Below, piece after piece: positions 36,230 to 46,083 of a stretch of 64,000 bases of DNA. Under the pieces are notes generated by a model. The model saw only the letters and a list, made by a program, of their open reading frames with translations. It was not told the DNA's origin and did not search any database. The stretch spans positions 1,033,408-1,097,407 of the forward strand of contig NZ_CANKYM010000002.1 of NCBI RefSeq assembly GCF_947488185.1. The letters are read 5' to 3'. Numbering within the stretch: position 1 is the first letter of the stretch; each line of letters opens with the position of its first letter. The translations under genes were made by a program, and so were the position numbers. The DNA comes from an uncultured Roseobacter sp. Lineage in GTDB: Bacteria; Pseudomonadota; Alphaproteobacteria; Rhodobacterales; Rhodobacteraceae.

Positions 36230-37495
36230 ATGCTACAGGTCCTGTCTAGCGCTTGGGCGCTCTTGCTCGGGATGTCGTTGTTGATGGTGGGCAACGGTAT
36301 GCAGGGCACCTTGCTGGGCATTCGTGGCGAGATCGAAGGTTTCTCGACCTTCGAGATGTCCATCGTCATGTCGGCCTATTTCGTCGGATTTCTGGGTGGA
36401 TCGCGCATGGCTCCGGGCCTGATCCGGCGCGTCGGCCACGTGCGGGTCTTTGCAGCGCTGGCCTCGCTGATCTCGGCGGTGATGATCCTCTATCCCACGG
36501 TCACGGAGGTCTGGCTCTGGACGCTGGGCCGCGTGCTCATCGGTTTCTGCTTCTCCGCCGTCTACGTGACGGCTGAAAGCTGGCTGAACAACGCTGCCAC
36601 CAACGAAAACCGCGGGCAGGCGCTGTCGCTCTACATGATCGTGCAAACGGCGGGCATCGTGCTCAGCCAGGCGCTGCTGCTGACCGCCGATCCCTCTGGC
36701 TACGTCCTGTTCGTGATCCCCTCGGTGCTGGTTTCGATCGCTGTCACCCCGATCCTGTTGTCCATCAGCCCGACCCCGGCCTTTGACACCACCAAACCGA
36801 TGAGCCTGAGAGAACTGGCAGGCTTCTCCCCTATGGGCTGTGTCGGCATGTTCCTGCTGGGCGGGGTCTTCTCCGCACAATTCGGCATGGCCTCGGTCTA
36901 TGGGGCAAAGGCCGGGCTGACGGTGGCGCAAATTTCCACCTTCGTGGCCATGTTCTTTGTGGGTGCCGTTCTGTTGCAATATCCCATCGGGTGGATTTCC
37001 GACCGCATGGACCGGCGGTTCCTGATCCTGATTGTTTCTGCCGTCGGGGTCGTAGGCTCCGCGATTGGGATGGTGCTGGGCGGCAATTTCACCCTGCTTC
37101 TGGTCTCCGCCTTCGTTGTCGGCGGCATGTCGAACCCGCTCTACTCGTTGCTCATCGCCCACACCAATGACTTCCTGGAGCATGAAGATATGGCGGCGGC
37201 CTCGGGCGGGCTGATCTTTATCAACGGCTTGGGCGCGATCCTCGGGCCGATCACTACCGGCTATATGATGGACACTGTGGGACCGAGCGGGTTCTACCTC
37301 TTCACCGGCATTCTCTTTGCCGCGCTGGTACTCTATGCGGCCTACCGTTCCACCGTTCGGAAATCCATCCCGGTGGACGAAACGGGGGCGTATGTCGCCG
37401 TGGCGCCGTCCTATACATCCGTTGCGCTTGAATATGCTCAAGAATACGCCATCGAGTCCGATTTGAGCGATGAAAATGCAACTATTCCTGATTGA
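36230..37495 (+). CDS. MFS transporter (YcaD-like)
   Basis: Major facilitator superfamily carrier of 421 residues with twelve predicted membrane spans. The N-terminal half has the loop motif FLGGSRMAPGLIRRVGHVRVFA and the region RVLIGFCFSAVYVTAESWLNNAATNENRG, which resembles the YcaD group; the second half has GWISDRMDRR. The ATG at 36230 follows GGAG at seven bases; an in-frame ATG at 36218 is possible. The C-terminus is a 50-residue acidic tail. The substrate is unknown. The 107 bases between queA and this gene show no terminator. Confidence 0.85.
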   Translation: MLQVLSSAWALLLGMSLLMVGNGMQGTLLGIRGEIEGFSTFEMSIVMSAYFVGFLGGSRMAPGLIRRVGHVRVFAALASLISAVMILYPTVTEVWLWTLGRVLIGFCFSAVYVTAESWLNNAATNENRGQALSLYMIVQTAGIVLSQALLLTADPSGYVLFVIPSVLVSIAVTPILLSISPTPAFDTTKPMSLRELAGFSPMGCVGMFLLGGVFSAQFGMASVYGAKAGLTVAQISTFVAMFFVGAVLLQYPIGWISDRMDRRFLILIVSAVGVVGSAIGMVLGGNFTLLLVSAFVVGGMSNPLYSLLIAHTNDFLEHEDMAAASGGLIFINGLGAILGPITTGYMMDTVGPSGFYLFTGILFAALVLYAAYRSTVRKSIPVDETGAYVAVAPSYTSVALEYAQEYAIESDLSDENATIPD

Positions 37496-37586
37496 ATGTG
37501 TCGCACTGATGCAAAAAGTGACTATGCATTTAACTTAAACGAGACGTAACATACCTTAGTGGTGTGTTTATGAGGAGACGTGAGTG

Positions 37587-38171
37587 ATGGTAGGTCCGCA
37601 AGAGATCTTGAGTTTTTGGCTCGACGACATCGGCCCCAAGGGGTGGTACAAGCAGTCCGATGCGCTGGATACGGCGATGAGGACACGGTTCGAAGAAACT
37701 TGGAAAGCGGCCTGTGAAGGGCGATTTTCCCTCTGGCTGACGTATCCCTCCGGCGCGCTGGCCTACATCATCCTGATGGATCAGTTTTCCCGCAATATGT
37801 TCCGCGATACCGGCCAGGCTTTTGCCAGTGACCGGGCCGCTCTGGCCGCTGCGAAATCAGCCATCGACAAGGGCTGGGACATGCGGATCGACGAACCCGC
37901 GCGCCAGTTCTTCTACCTGCCGCTGATGCATTCTGAAAATCTTTGTGATCAGGATCGCTGCGTGCGTCTGATGTGTGAACGGATGCCGGAACATGGCGCC
38001 GAAAATATGCTGCATGCGCAGGCCCATCGCGCGGTGATCCGCCAGTTCGGGCGCTTTCCGCATCGCAACGCAGCGCTCGACCGGCCTGCGACGCAAGCGG
38101 AGTTGGAGTTCATCGCGCGTGGCGGGTACGGCGAAATGGTCCGCAGCCTTCAGGCAGACAAGGCCGCCTGA
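37587..38171 (+). CDS. DUF924 family protein
   Basis: A 194-residue soluble helical protein with the DUF924 hallmarks: PQEILSFWLDDIGPKGWYKQSDALD at the start, YIILMDQFSRNMFRDTGQAFASD in the middle and ARQFFYLPLMHSENLCDQDRCV later. Function is unknown in the family; its helical repeats resemble TPR folds. A GAGGAG site nine bases upstream supports the ATG at 37587 over the GTG just before it. Confidence 0.9.
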   Translation: MVGPQEILSFWLDDIGPKGWYKQSDALDTAMRTRFEETWKAACEGRFSLWLTYPSGALAYIILMDQFSRNMFRDTGQAFASDRAALAAAKSAIDKGWDMRIDEPARQFFYLPLMHSENLCDQDRCVRLMCERMPEHGAENMLHAQAHRAVIRQFGRFPHRNAALDRPATQAELEFIARGGYGEMVRSLQADKAA

Positions 38172-38249
38172 GCGCTATCCATGCGCGTCCTGCAGGACGT
38201 CTTTGCGCGGTGCGCATTTGTCGCGCCGCAGTTCATGTTGCCGCTGATC

Positions 38250-38279
38250 AAAATATAGTTTAACGGTAAACTATATTTT
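38250..38279 (+). promoter_or_regulatory. Palindromic operator upstream of lpdA
   Basis: Two perfect 13-base arms (38250-38262 and 38267-38279) surround ACGG. The central 20 bases, ATAGTTTAACGGTAAACTAT, match the pdhA element at 19 of 20 positions. It lies 24-53 bases ahead of the lpdA ATG, again where it could block the promoter. Confidence 0.8.
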
Positions 38280-38302
38280 GGACCCATCTGCGAGGACATG
38301 TC

Positions 38303-39700
38303 ATGGCTGCGAAATCCTTTGATCTGATTGTGATTGGGGCAGGCCCCGGCGGTTATGTGGCCGCGATCCGTGGCGCGCAGCTTGGCATGTCCGTCGCCAT
38401 TGTCGAACGCGAGCATCTGGGCGGCATTTGCCTCAACTGGGGCTGCATCCCGACCAAGGCGATGCTGCGCTCCTCCGAAGTCTTCCATCTGATGCACCGG
38501 GCCAAGGAATTCGGCCTGAAAGCCGATAACGTTGGTTACGATCTCGACGCTGTGGTGAAACGCTCGCGTCAGGTGGCGGGTCAGCTGTCGGGCGGCATCG
38601 GCCACCTGATGAAGAAGAACAAGGTCACCGTTTTCATGGGCGAGGCCACGATCCCCGCCAAGGGCAAGGTCACGGTCAAGACCGAAAAGGGCAGCGAAGA
38701 GCTGACCGCCAAGAACATCGTGCTGGCCACCGGTGCCCGCGCCCGCGAACTGCCCGGGCTGGAAGCGGATGGCGATCTGGTCTGGACCTACAAACACGCG
38801 TTGCAGCCCAAGCACATGCCCAAGAAACTGCTGGTGATCGGGTCTGGAGCCATCGGCATTGAATTTGCCAGCTTTTACAACACACTGGGGGCCGATACGA
38901 CCGTGGTCGAGGTGATGGACCGCGTGTTGCCCGTGGAAGACGCCGAAATCTCTGCCTTTGCGAAAAAATCCTTCGAAAAGCAGGGCATGAAGATCATGCA
39001 GAAGGCCATGGTCAAGCAGCTGGACCGCGGCAAGGGTAAGGTCACCGCCCATATTGAGGTGGGCGGCAAGGTCGAGAAGCACGAGTTCGACACGGTCATT
39101 TCTGCGGTGGGGATTGTCGGCAATGTGGAAGGGCTTGGCCTCGAAGCACTCGGCGTCAAGATCGACCGCACCCATGTGGTCACGGATGAGTTCTGCCGTA
39201 CGGGTGTCGACGGGCTCTATGCCATTGGTGACATCGCCGGTGCCCCGTGGCTGGCGCACAAGGCGAGCCACGAGGGCGTTATGGTCGCCGAGTTGATGGC
39301 CGGGCAGAATGACGTGCACCCGGTGAAGCCCGAGAGCATCGCAGGCTGCACCTATTGCCACCCGCAGGTCGCCTCCGTCGGCTATTCCGAGGCCAAGGCC
39401 AAGGAACTTGGCTACGAGATCAAGGTCGGGCGTTTCCCCTTCATCGGCAACGGCAAGGCGATTGCTCTGGGCGAGCAGGAAGGCATGATCAAGACGGTCT
39501 TTGATGCCAAGACTGGTGAACTGCTGGGCGCGCATATGGTCGGTGCCGAGGTGACGGAGCTCATCCAGGGCTATGTTGTGGGTCGCCAGCTTGAGACCAC
39601 CGAGGAAGACCTGATGAACACCGTCTTCCCGCACCCGACGCTCAGCGAGATGATGCATGAATCCGTGCTCGACGCATACGGCCGCGTCATCCACATGTAA
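38303..39700 (+). CDS. lpdA: Dihydrolipoyl dehydrogenase (E3)
   Basis: FAD enzyme that reoxidises the lipoyl groups of 2-oxoacid dehydrogenase complexes with NAD. The 465 residues contain the FAD motif IVIGAGPGGYVAA, the redox-active disulfide in GGICLNWGCIPTKA, the NAD-binding VIGSGAIGIEFASFY, GLYAIGDIAGAPWLAHKA, and the C-terminal catalytic HPHPTLSE-type motif (here FPHPTLSEMMHE). It shares an operator with pdhA, so this E3 most likely serves the pyruvate dehydrogenase complex encoded 14.6 kb away, which has no E3 gene of its own. Confidence 0.96.
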   Translation: MAAKSFDLIVIGAGPGGYVAAIRGAQLGMSVAIVEREHLGGICLNWGCIPTKAMLRSSEVFHLMHRAKEFGLKADNVGYDLDAVVKRSRQVAGQLSGGIGHLMKKNKVTVFMGEATIPAKGKVTVKTEKGSEELTAKNIVLATGARARELPGLEADGDLVWTYKHALQPKHMPKKLLVIGSGAIGIEFASFYNTLGADTTVVEVMDRVLPVEDAEISAFAKKSFEKQGMKIMQKAMVKQLDRGKGKVTAHIEVGGKVEKHEFDTVISAVGIVGNVEGLGLEALGVKIDRTHVVTDEFCRTGVDGLYAIGDIAGAPWLAHKASHEGVMVAELMAGQNDVHPVKPESIAGCTYCHPQVASVGYSEAKAKELGYEIKVGRFPFIGNGKAIALGEQEGMIKTVFDAKTGELLGAHMVGAEVTELIQGYVVGRQLETTEEDLMNTVFPHPTLSEMMHESVLDAYGRVIHM

Positions 39701-39959
39701 GCCGCTCAGCAACACGGTTTTCCAACAATACATCGGGTGCGTGAGGCCAGACGGACCGCGCACCAATTCCTCTCTGACGCCGGAGTACCCTCTTGGATGA
39801 TGTGGGCGCAGATGCCGCTGTCACAATCAGAAAGCGCCATACCTTGGCGTATGAAATTATCTCCCACCGTCCCAATTCCGCGACATCATCGCCGCGCCGG
39901 GTGCTGGACCGGAGCAAGGGAGTGGGCGGCCATGCAGGCTGGCCTTCAGGGGGAGCCGC
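39701..39959. other. Non-coding or decayed stretch after lpdA
   Basis: No convincing gene is seen here. A plus-strand frame of about 60 codons after TGA near 39778, including the run RKRHTLAYEIISHRPNS, and a minus-strand frame from 39965 are open, but neither has a good ribosome binding site or a recognised domain. Given the broken gene that follows, this may be a relic of an inactivated locus. Confidence 0.4.
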
Positions 39960-40540
39960 ATGCATCAGATGACAACGTTAAACTGGATCGAGGCCGTCGG
40001 CTGGCGCGCCTCGATCCTGACCGTCGCCACCTACGCGATGAACACGATGATGCCGTTGCGCATGCTCGCCATCGCCTCCTTCGCTCTGTTTCATCGTCTA
40101 CGCCGCCATTCTGCAGCTCATGTCCCTGCGCGGCAAGCTCAGCAGAGCGACGGATAAAGAGCAGGCGAATTTTTCGGTCATCCGAACCTATGGTCGGTTG
40201 TGGCGGATCAAGGCCGGAACTGTTGTGTTCCAGCAGGGCGATCAGGTGGCCGCCTCCACTGTCTGTCGACCGGTCAGATGCACATCGAGGAACATAACAT
40301 CGAGCTCGCGGCGGGTAACATCTTTGGCGAGATGGCTCCTTTTATCGCCCAGGCGGCGCGCAGGGCGACCGCGCGCTGTACCGAAGATGCGCAGGTCCAC
40401 GAGATTGATGAGAAGCTGTTCATGCAGCTGCAGTTCGAACACCCGGCTTTCGGCATGTCGGTGATGCGCACAATTACCCACCGTCTGATCGGAAACGCCA
40501 GGTCTGACCGCCATAGTCATGTGACGGGGCGGCCACAAGG
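39960..40540 (+). pseudogene. Frameshifted cyclic-nucleotide-binding membrane protein
   Basis: Three pieces in shifting frames recall a small membrane protein with a C-terminal cyclic-nucleotide-binding domain. Piece 1 (from ATG 39960) gives the membrane part AVGWRASILTVATYAMNTMM; the frame then shifts near 40085, and FIVYAAILQLMSLRGK continues in the next frame to WRIKAGTVVFQQGDQVA; near 40255 it shifts again, and the domain resumes with STGQMHIEEHNIELAAGNIFGEMAPF and ends about GNA near 40500. The membrane part is also shorter than expected. Two frameshifts in different places make a sequencing error unlikely but not excluded. Confidence 0.65.
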
Positions 40541-40757
40541 TCCGCTCGCGCCTGAGACGGGGGCAGGTCCGAGACGTTGCCGCCTGCGCGCGGGGACGAG
40601 GTGTAACTCCGGCCATTTGATCAAGACACCCCGCCGCGTCCTGCGTTTTTGCAAGGGCTTCCTGCGGCGATGCGGGTTGTGGTGTTGGTCGTCTGATCTC
40701 ATTTTGTGGCCTTGGGTCAGGTGACCCGTCACATTCCCAATGGGAAGGACCTGTGTT

Positions 40758-41363
40758 ATGAGTATCTCACGTTTTTTGACAGCCATCCTCTTCAGCCTAT
40801 GGGCCACGTCCGGGCAGACAGCCTCTGTCACCTGGACGATGGATATTGAGCTTGAAAACAACGGCTCGGCCATTGGCAGCTTTGTCTGGGACAGCGACCT
40901 GAACACCGTCACCTCTTGGGATATTTCGGTCTCTGAAGGGCTCACTTCCGTTCTCATCGGGCCCCTGCCGGGGGAGACTTTCAGCAGCGCAAGCCCCGGA
41001 CATATCGTAAATGAGTTCACGTCGGGCGGCTTCAGCTTTCTCAACTTCAAGACCGATGTTGTCACCTATTGGTACGGGCCGGACAGGCCGCGCACACTCC
41101 GGCTCGGCATCGGATTGAACGGCTTTGACGTGCTCGACACGCCGGTGGTGGCGCTGCCGCTGGTGCCCGATACCGTCAATATGTTCACGATGACGCCAAC
41201 CGGTGTGCTCGATTGCGGCAGCTGCTCACCGTCGCGGCACGGCCGCCCGGGCTCAGTGCTCAGTGCGGAGCCAGCCCCGGTGCCCTTACCAGCCGGGCTG
41301 CCGCTTGCCCTGCTCGGGGTTGCAACATTTGGCGTGCTTCGCGCGCGGGCACGGCAGGTCTAG
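40758..41363 (+). CDS. Exported protein with VPLPA-type C-terminal sorting signal
   Basis: A 201-residue secreted protein: a signal peptide (ISRFLTAILFSLWATSGQTAS), a middle domain of unknown type with many beta-favouring residues (TWTMDIELENNGSAIGSFVWDS), a short Cys pair (LDCGSCSPSRHG), and a tail PAPVPLPAGLPLALLGV followed by a hydrophobic run and Arg-rich end, the VPLPA-CTERM pattern. Such tails are processed by an exosortase-type system linked to exopolysaccharide; no such enzyme is in this window. GGAAGGA precedes the ATG. Confidence 0.8.
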   Translation: MSISRFLTAILFSLWATSGQTASVTWTMDIELENNGSAIGSFVWDSDLNTVTSWDISVSEGLTSVLIGPLPGETFSSASPGHIVNEFTSGGFSFLNFKTDVVTYWYGPDRPRTLRLGIGLNGFDVLDTPVVALPLVPDTVNMFTMTPTGVLDCGSCSPSRHGRPGSVLSAEPAPVPLPAGLPLALLGVATFGVLRARARQV

Positions 41364-41446
41364 GCTGAACAAACCCACGGCCGCCGCAGCATCAGATTGC
41401 CACCCTCACACGCCTCTGTCATACCGCGCCAGAGGGGGCTGGTGCC

Positions 41447-42604
41447 ATGCAGACAACATCTTGGGGACTGGTGCTTGCACTCTGGGGGGCCGGGCTGGGC
41501 GCGGCGGCCCAATATGGCAAGTTCAGCGCGATTTTTGATCAGCTGCCGGGCATCTACCCGGATGCAGGCGCGGCACTGGGGTTCATCGTTTCCATCGTCG
41601 GCCTGCTGGGCATTTTCTTCGGTGTCGCGGCAGGTCTGATGGTGGCCCGCATTCGCTACCGGCGGGCGTTGCTCTGGGCGCTTTGGGTCGGGGCCGCGAT
41701 CTCCCTGTTTCAGGCGTTTCTGCCACCGCTGCCATGGATGCTGGCCAGCCGCGCGCTGGAGGGGCTGTCGCATCTCGCCGTTGTCGTCGCAGCCCCGACG
41801 CTGATCGCACAGATCTGCGCCCCGAAGGATCGTGGGTTGGCGCTGACCCTCTGGGGCACCTTCTTTGGCGTGGCCTTCACGATACTGGCCTGGGGTGGGC
41901 TGCCCCTTGTCGCCTGGAAAGGCATACCGGCCCTGTTGACGGCGCATTCAATCTACATGGCGGCCTTTGCCTTGCTGTTGGGCGCGCGGCTTAAGGCGCT
42001 GACCGTCGATCAACCCGCCCCCCCGCTGTCCCTGTCCAAGATTCTGCACGACCACGTTGAAATTTACCGCTCTCCCTGGATCTCCGCTCCAGCCATCGGC
42101 TGGCTCTTCTACACTTTCTGTTTCGTGTCCATTCTGACGGTGCTGCCCGCCTATATTGCCGAAGAGAGCCGCGCTTTCGTGATGGGGGCCATGCCGCTCG
42201 TCAGTATCGCGTCCTCGATGACGCTGGGGGTGGCCCTGTTGCGGCATGTCCCCGCGATCACCGTCATCCTGACAGGTTTTGTCGGTGGCTGTCTGTCGAT
42301 GGGGTGGCTTTGGCTTGACCCCGGCGCGCCGATGGCGTGTCTTGCCCTTGCGGGCACCATGGGGCTGATCCAAGGGGCCAGCTTTGCGGCGGTACCCCAG
42401 CTGAACCACAGTCCGGAGACGCAGGCCCAGGCCAACGGGGCGGTGGCGCAGATGGGTAATGTCGGCAACACGCTCGGCACGCCCGTCATGGCCATCACAG
42501 CAGGCTCCTTGGGCTACGCCGGATTGCCGGTTCTGGCGGGCTGCGCCTTCGTGCTTGGGGGGTGCGCGCATGTGGTTTTGGCACGGCGTCGGCGTCGCGC
42601 TTGA
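41447..42604 (+). CDS. MFS transporter
   Basis: A 385-residue carrier with about twelve membrane spans. The first span is WGLVLALWGAGLGAAAQYG, and the A-like motif between spans two and three reads GLMVARIRYRRALLWALW. The region SRALEGLSHLAVVVAAPTLIAQICAPKDRGLALTLWGTFFG is typical of MFS efflux or uptake carriers of the CynX/NimT kind, but the substrate cannot be told. It ends two bases ahead of the LexA box of uvrA. Confidence 0.82.
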   Translation: MQTTSWGLVLALWGAGLGAAAQYGKFSAIFDQLPGIYPDAGAALGFIVSIVGLLGIFFGVAAGLMVARIRYRRALLWALWVGAAISLFQAFLPPLPWMLASRALEGLSHLAVVVAAPTLIAQICAPKDRGLALTLWGTFFGVAFTILAWGGLPLVAWKGIPALLTAHSIYMAAFALLLGARLKALTVDQPAPPLSLSKILHDHVEIYRSPWISAPAIGWLFYTFCFVSILTVLPAYIAEESRAFVMGAMPLVSIASSMTLGVALLRHVPAITVILTGFVGGCLSMGWLWLDPGAPMACLALAGTMGLIQGASFAAVPQLNHSPETQAQANGAVAQMGNVGNTLGTPVMAITAGSLGYAGLPVLAGCAFVLGGCAHVVLARRRRRA

Positions 42605-42605
42605 T

Positions 42606-42620
42606 GTTCTCTTTACGTTC
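42606..42620 (+). promoter_or_regulatory. LexA (SOS) box of uvrA
   Basis: GTTCTCTTTACGTTC fits GTTC-N7-GTTC, the direct-repeat operator recognised by LexA in alphaproteobacteria. It lies 65-79 bases ahead of the uvrA ATG, the expected position for SOS control of this gene. Confidence 0.85.
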
Positions 42621-42684
42621 TCTCTTTTTTGTTGGAGAATCCCTGCGAGCCGCCTATGTCTAGACCGTTACACGGGGGTGCCTG

Positions 42685-45567
42685 ATGGCCGAGTTGAAGA
42701 ATATCGAGGTGCGCGGCGCGCGCGAGCACAATCTCAAGAGCATCGACGTGGATATCCCGCGCGACAAACTCGTAGTGATTACAGGGCTTTCGGGGTCCGG
42801 TAAGTCTTCGCTCGCCTTCGATACGATCTATGCCGAGGGCCAACGCCGTTATGTCGAATCGCTCAGCGCCTATGCGCGGCAATTCCTGGACATGATGCAG
42901 AAGCCGGATGTGGATCACATCGCCGGCCTCTCGCCCGCGATTTCCATTGAGCAGAAAACCACCTCGAAAAACCCGCGCTCCACCGTTGGCACGGTCACTG
43001 AGATCTACGACTACATGCGGCTCTTGTTCGCCCGCGTCGGCACGCCCTATTCGCCCGCGACCGGCAAGCCGATCGAGGCGCAGCAGGTGCAGGATATGGT
43101 GGACCGGGTCATGACGATGGAGGAGGGGACCCGCGCCTATCTGCTGGCCCCGATCATCCGCGACCGCAAGGGCGAATACCGCAAGGAGTTTCTGGAGCTG
43201 CGCAAGCAGGGGTTCCAGCGGGTCAAGGTGGACGGCGATTTTTACGAACTCGACGAGCCGCCGACGCTCGACAAGAAGTTCCGCCATGACATAGACGTGG
43301 TGGTCGACCGCATCGTGGTTCGCGAGGGGCTGGAGACGCGGCTTGCAGACAGCTTGCGCACTGCCCTCGACCTCGCCGATGGTATCGCGATCCTGGAGAC
43401 GGCGCCCAGCGAAGGAGACCCCGAGCGCACCACTTTCTCCGAAAAATTCGCCTGTCCGGTCAGCGGCTTCACGATCCCTGAGATCGAACCGCGCCTGTTT
43501 TCCTTCAATGCGCCCTTCGGGGCCTGTCCGGAGTGCGATGGTCTGGGCGTCGAGCTGTTCTTTGACGAACGCCTTGTGGTGCCGGATCAGAACCTGAAAA
43601 TCGCCGATGGCGCACTGGCCCCCTGGCGCAAGGGGAAGTCGCCCTACTTCCTTCAAACCATTGAAGCTATCGCGAAACACTACAAGTTCAAGCAGTCGAC
43701 CAAATGGAAGGACCTGCCCGAAAAGGTGCAGCAGGTCTTCCTTTACGGCTCCGGTGAGGAGGAAATTGCCTTCCGCTATGACGAGGGCGGGCGTGTCTAT
43801 CAAGTGACCCGCACCTTCGAAGGCGTGATCCCCAATATGGAGCGGCGTTACCGCGAAACCGACAGCAATTGGATCCGCGAGGAATTCGAGCGCTATCAGA
43901 ACAACCGTTCCTGTGGCAGCTGTGGTGGCTACCGGTTGCGGGACGAGGCGCTGGCGGTGAAACTGGGGCCGTCCGATGATGCGGAGAAGCTGCTGCATGT
44001 GGGGCAGGTGGTCGAAATGTCGATCCGCGAGGCTTTTGACTGGTGCGAGACGGTGCCGGAGCATCTGACCGCGCAGAAAAACGAAATCGCCCGCGCGATC
44101 CTCAAGGAAATCCGCGAACGGCTCGGGTTCCTGAACAACGTCGGCCTCGAATACCTCACGCTCAGCCGCAATGCGGGCACCCTCTCAGGGGGCGAGAGCC
44201 AGCGTATCCGGCTGGCCTCGCAGATTGGCTCGGGTCTGACCGGCGTACTCTACGTGCTCGATGAGCCCTCCATCGGGCTGCACCAACGCGACAACGACCG
44301 GCTGCTGCTGACGCTCAAGAACCTGCGCGATCAGGGCAACACGGTGATTGTGGTCGAACACGATGAAGAGGCCATCCGCGAGGCGGATTACGTCTTCGAC
44401 ATCGGCCCCGGCGCGGGCGTGCACGGCGGTGAAGTGGTGGCCCACGGCACGCCGCGCAAGATTGCGGCCTCCAAGAAGTCGATCACCGGCCAGTACCTGA
44501 CCGGCGTGCGCGAAATTGCAATTCCGGCAGAGCGGCGCGGCGGCAACAAGAAAAAGCTGCAGGTGGTCGGGGCGACCGGCAACAACCTGCGTAATGTGAC
44601 CGTCGATTACCCGCTTGGTAAATTCGTCTGCGTGACAGGTGTGTCGGGCGGCGGCAAGTCCACGCTGACCATCGAGACGCTGTTCAAGACAGCCTCGATG
44701 CGTCTGAATGGTGCCCGCCAGACACCTGCGCCCTGCGAGACGATCAAGGGGTTGGAACACCTCGACAAGGTCATCGACATCGACCAGCGCCCCATCGGGC
44801 GCACCCCGCGCTCGAACCCCGCCACCTACACCGGTGCCTTCACGCCGATCCGCGACTGGTTCGCCGGGCTGCCCGAGGCCAAGGCGCGCGGCTACAAGCC
44901 GGGGCGGTTCAGCTTCAACGTCAAGGGCGGGCGCTGTGAGGCCTGTCAGGGTGACGGGGTGATCAAGATCGAGATGCACTTCCTGCCCGACGTCTATGTG
45001 GAATGCGAGACCTGCAAGGGCGCGCGCTACAACCGCGAAACGCTGGAGATCAAGTTCAAGGGCAAAAGCATCGCCGATGTTCTGGACATGACCGTCGAGG
45101 ACGCGCAGGCCTTCTTCCAGGCGGTGCCGTCGATCCGGGAAAAGATGGACGCGCTGATGCGCGTGGGGCTTGGCTATATCAAGGTTGGCCAGCAGGCGAC
45201 AACGCTCTCGGGTGGCGAGGCGCAGCGGGTGAAGCTGTCGAAGGAGCTCAGCAAACGCTCCACGGGCCGCACGCTTTACATCCTCGATGAACCGACGACC
45301 GGGTTGCATTTCGAAGACGTGCGCAAGCTTCTGGAAGTGCTGCACGAGCTGGTGGATCAGGGCAACTCTGTTATCGTGATTGAACACAACCTCGACGTGG
45401 TGAAAACGGCAGACCACATCATCGACATCGGTCCTGAAGGTGGCGACGGGGGTGGTCAGATCGTCGCTACGGGCACGCCCGAAGAAGTGGCCGACGTGGC
45501 GGAAAGCTACACCGGGAAATACCTCAAACCGATGCTCCTCAGTCGCGGACGGGTGGCCGCCGAGTAG
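42685..45567 (+). CDS. uvrA: Excinuclease ABC subunit A
   Basis: Damage-recognition ATPase of nucleotide excision repair, working as a dimer with UvrB. The 960 residues contain two ABC modules: Walker [14 protein letters not shown] near residue 31 and [13 protein letters not shown] near residue 653, signatures [14 protein letters not shown] and [13 protein letters not shown], and Walker [14 protein letters not shown] and [13 protein letters not shown]. Zinc-binding cysteines lie in CPECDG with CGSCGG and CEACQG with CETCKG. A LexA box stands upstream. Length and motifs are complete. Confidence 0.98.
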   Translation: MAELKNIEVRGAREHNLKSIDVDIPRDKLVVITGLSGSGKSSLAFDTIYAEGQRRYVESLSAYARQFLDMMQKPDVDHIAGLSPAISIEQKTTSKNPRSTVGTVTEIYDYMRLLFARVGTPYSPATGKPIEAQQVQDMVDRVMTMEEGTRAYLLAPIIRDRKGEYRKEFLELRKQGFQRVKVDGDFYELDEPPTLDKKFRHDIDVVVDRIVVREGLETRLADSLRTALDLADGIAILETAPSEGDPERTTFSEKFACPVSGFTIPEIEPRLFSFNAPFGACPECDGLGVELFFDERLVVPDQNLKIADGALAPWRKGKSPYFLQTIEAIAKHYKFKQSTKWKDLPEKVQQVFLYGSGEEEIAFRYDEGGRVYQVTRTFEGVIPNMERRYRETDSNWIREEFERYQNNRSCGSCGGYRLRDEALAVKLGPSDDAEKLLHVGQVVEMSIREAFDWCETVPEHLTAQKNEIARAILKEIRERLGFLNNVGLEYLTLSRNAGTLSGGESQRIRLASQIGSGLTGVLYVLDEPSIGLHQRDNDRLLLTLKNLRDQGNTVIVVEHDEEAIREADYVFDIGPGAGVHGGEVVAHGTPRKIAASKKSITGQYLTGVREIAIPAERRGGNKKKLQVVGATGNNLRNVTVDYPLGKFVCVTGVSGGGKSTLTIETLFKTASMRLNGARQTPAPCETIKGLEHLDKVIDIDQRPIGRTPRSNPATYTGAFTPIRDWFAGLPEAKARGYKPGRFSFNVKGGRCEACQGDGVIKIEMHFLPDVYVECETCKGARYNRETLEIKFKGKSIADVLDMTVEDAQAFFQAVPSIREKMDALMRVGLGYIKVGQQATTLSGGEAQRVKLSKELSKRSTGRTLYILDEPTTGLHFEDVRKLLEVLHELVDQGNSVIVIEHNLDVVKTADHIIDIGPEGGDGGGQIVATGTPEEVADVAESYTGKYLKPMLLSRGRVAAE

Positions 45568-45666
45568 CCGGGCGTTACCTGAGAAATTCGGTGGCTCAAC
45601 ATCCCCCGTTTGAGCAGAGAGCCGTTACGCACGGGCGGACGGCAGACTTTTCGTGCCCCGGACAGG

Positions 45667-45999
45667 TCAGTCCAAAAGGGCCGCCGCAGCCCCCAGGAAA
45701 TCCAGAACCTCATGCGTTTCCCTGTCTACCCGAAACACATTGTCGCCGACGCGATAGTAGGTTCCGTCGCGACCCAGGCCGTAGCGATCGGGATTGCGGA
45801 TGATGATGTAATCCCCCTGAACGATGTCGCCCCGGTTGTATCTTTTCCCTTCATAGCCGCCTTTCTTGGCGTGTCCGGGCGGGACACATGGGGTTGCTTT
45901 CTTGGCCAGTCCGGGTGGGCACCCCTTGGGTGCCGAAGCAACAGGGGTAGCGAATGACATCGCTGCCGAGGCCAGCACGAATGGAATGAATAACCGCAT
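45667..45999 (-). CDS. RcnB-like periplasmic protein
   Basis: A 110-residue exported protein: a signal peptide (RLFIPFVLASAAMSFATPVASA) followed by the repeat-like KGCPPGLAKKATPCVPPGHAKKGG and the small C-terminal domain with DYIIIRNPDRYGLGRDGTYYRVGDNVFRVD. This pattern is that of the RcnB/DUF1236 group of small periplasmic proteins; RcnB itself affects nickel and cobalt homeostasis in E. coli, but the role of this version is open. Nothing is seen between it and uvrA (99 bases). Confidence 0.75.
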   Translation of the reverse strand: MRLFIPFVLASAAMSFATPVASAPKGCPPGLAKKATPCVPPGHAKKGGYEGKRYNRGDIVQGDYIIIRNPDRYGLGRDGTYYRVGDNVFRVDRETHEVLDFLGAAAALLD

Positions 46000-46083
46000 G
46001 TGACATCTCCTGTTTTTCTGTGGACATAACTCAATCGCGCAGGGAATCGTTCAGAAACTTTTGCTGACGGCAGAATTCCGCAC

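Noticed and set aside
38150..39766. 538-codon minus-strand frame opposite lpdA
   Set aside because: Fully overlapped by an unmistakable dihydrolipoyl dehydrogenase gene; no motif and no start signal.
39687..39965. 92-codon minus-strand frame after lpdA
   Set aside because: Runs into the end of lpdA, lacks a ribosome binding site and has no recognisable domain; judged non-coding.
42613..44064. 483-codon minus-strand frame opposite uvrA
   Set aside because: Covers conserved uvrA coding sequence and the LexA-uvrA leader; an antisense shadow.
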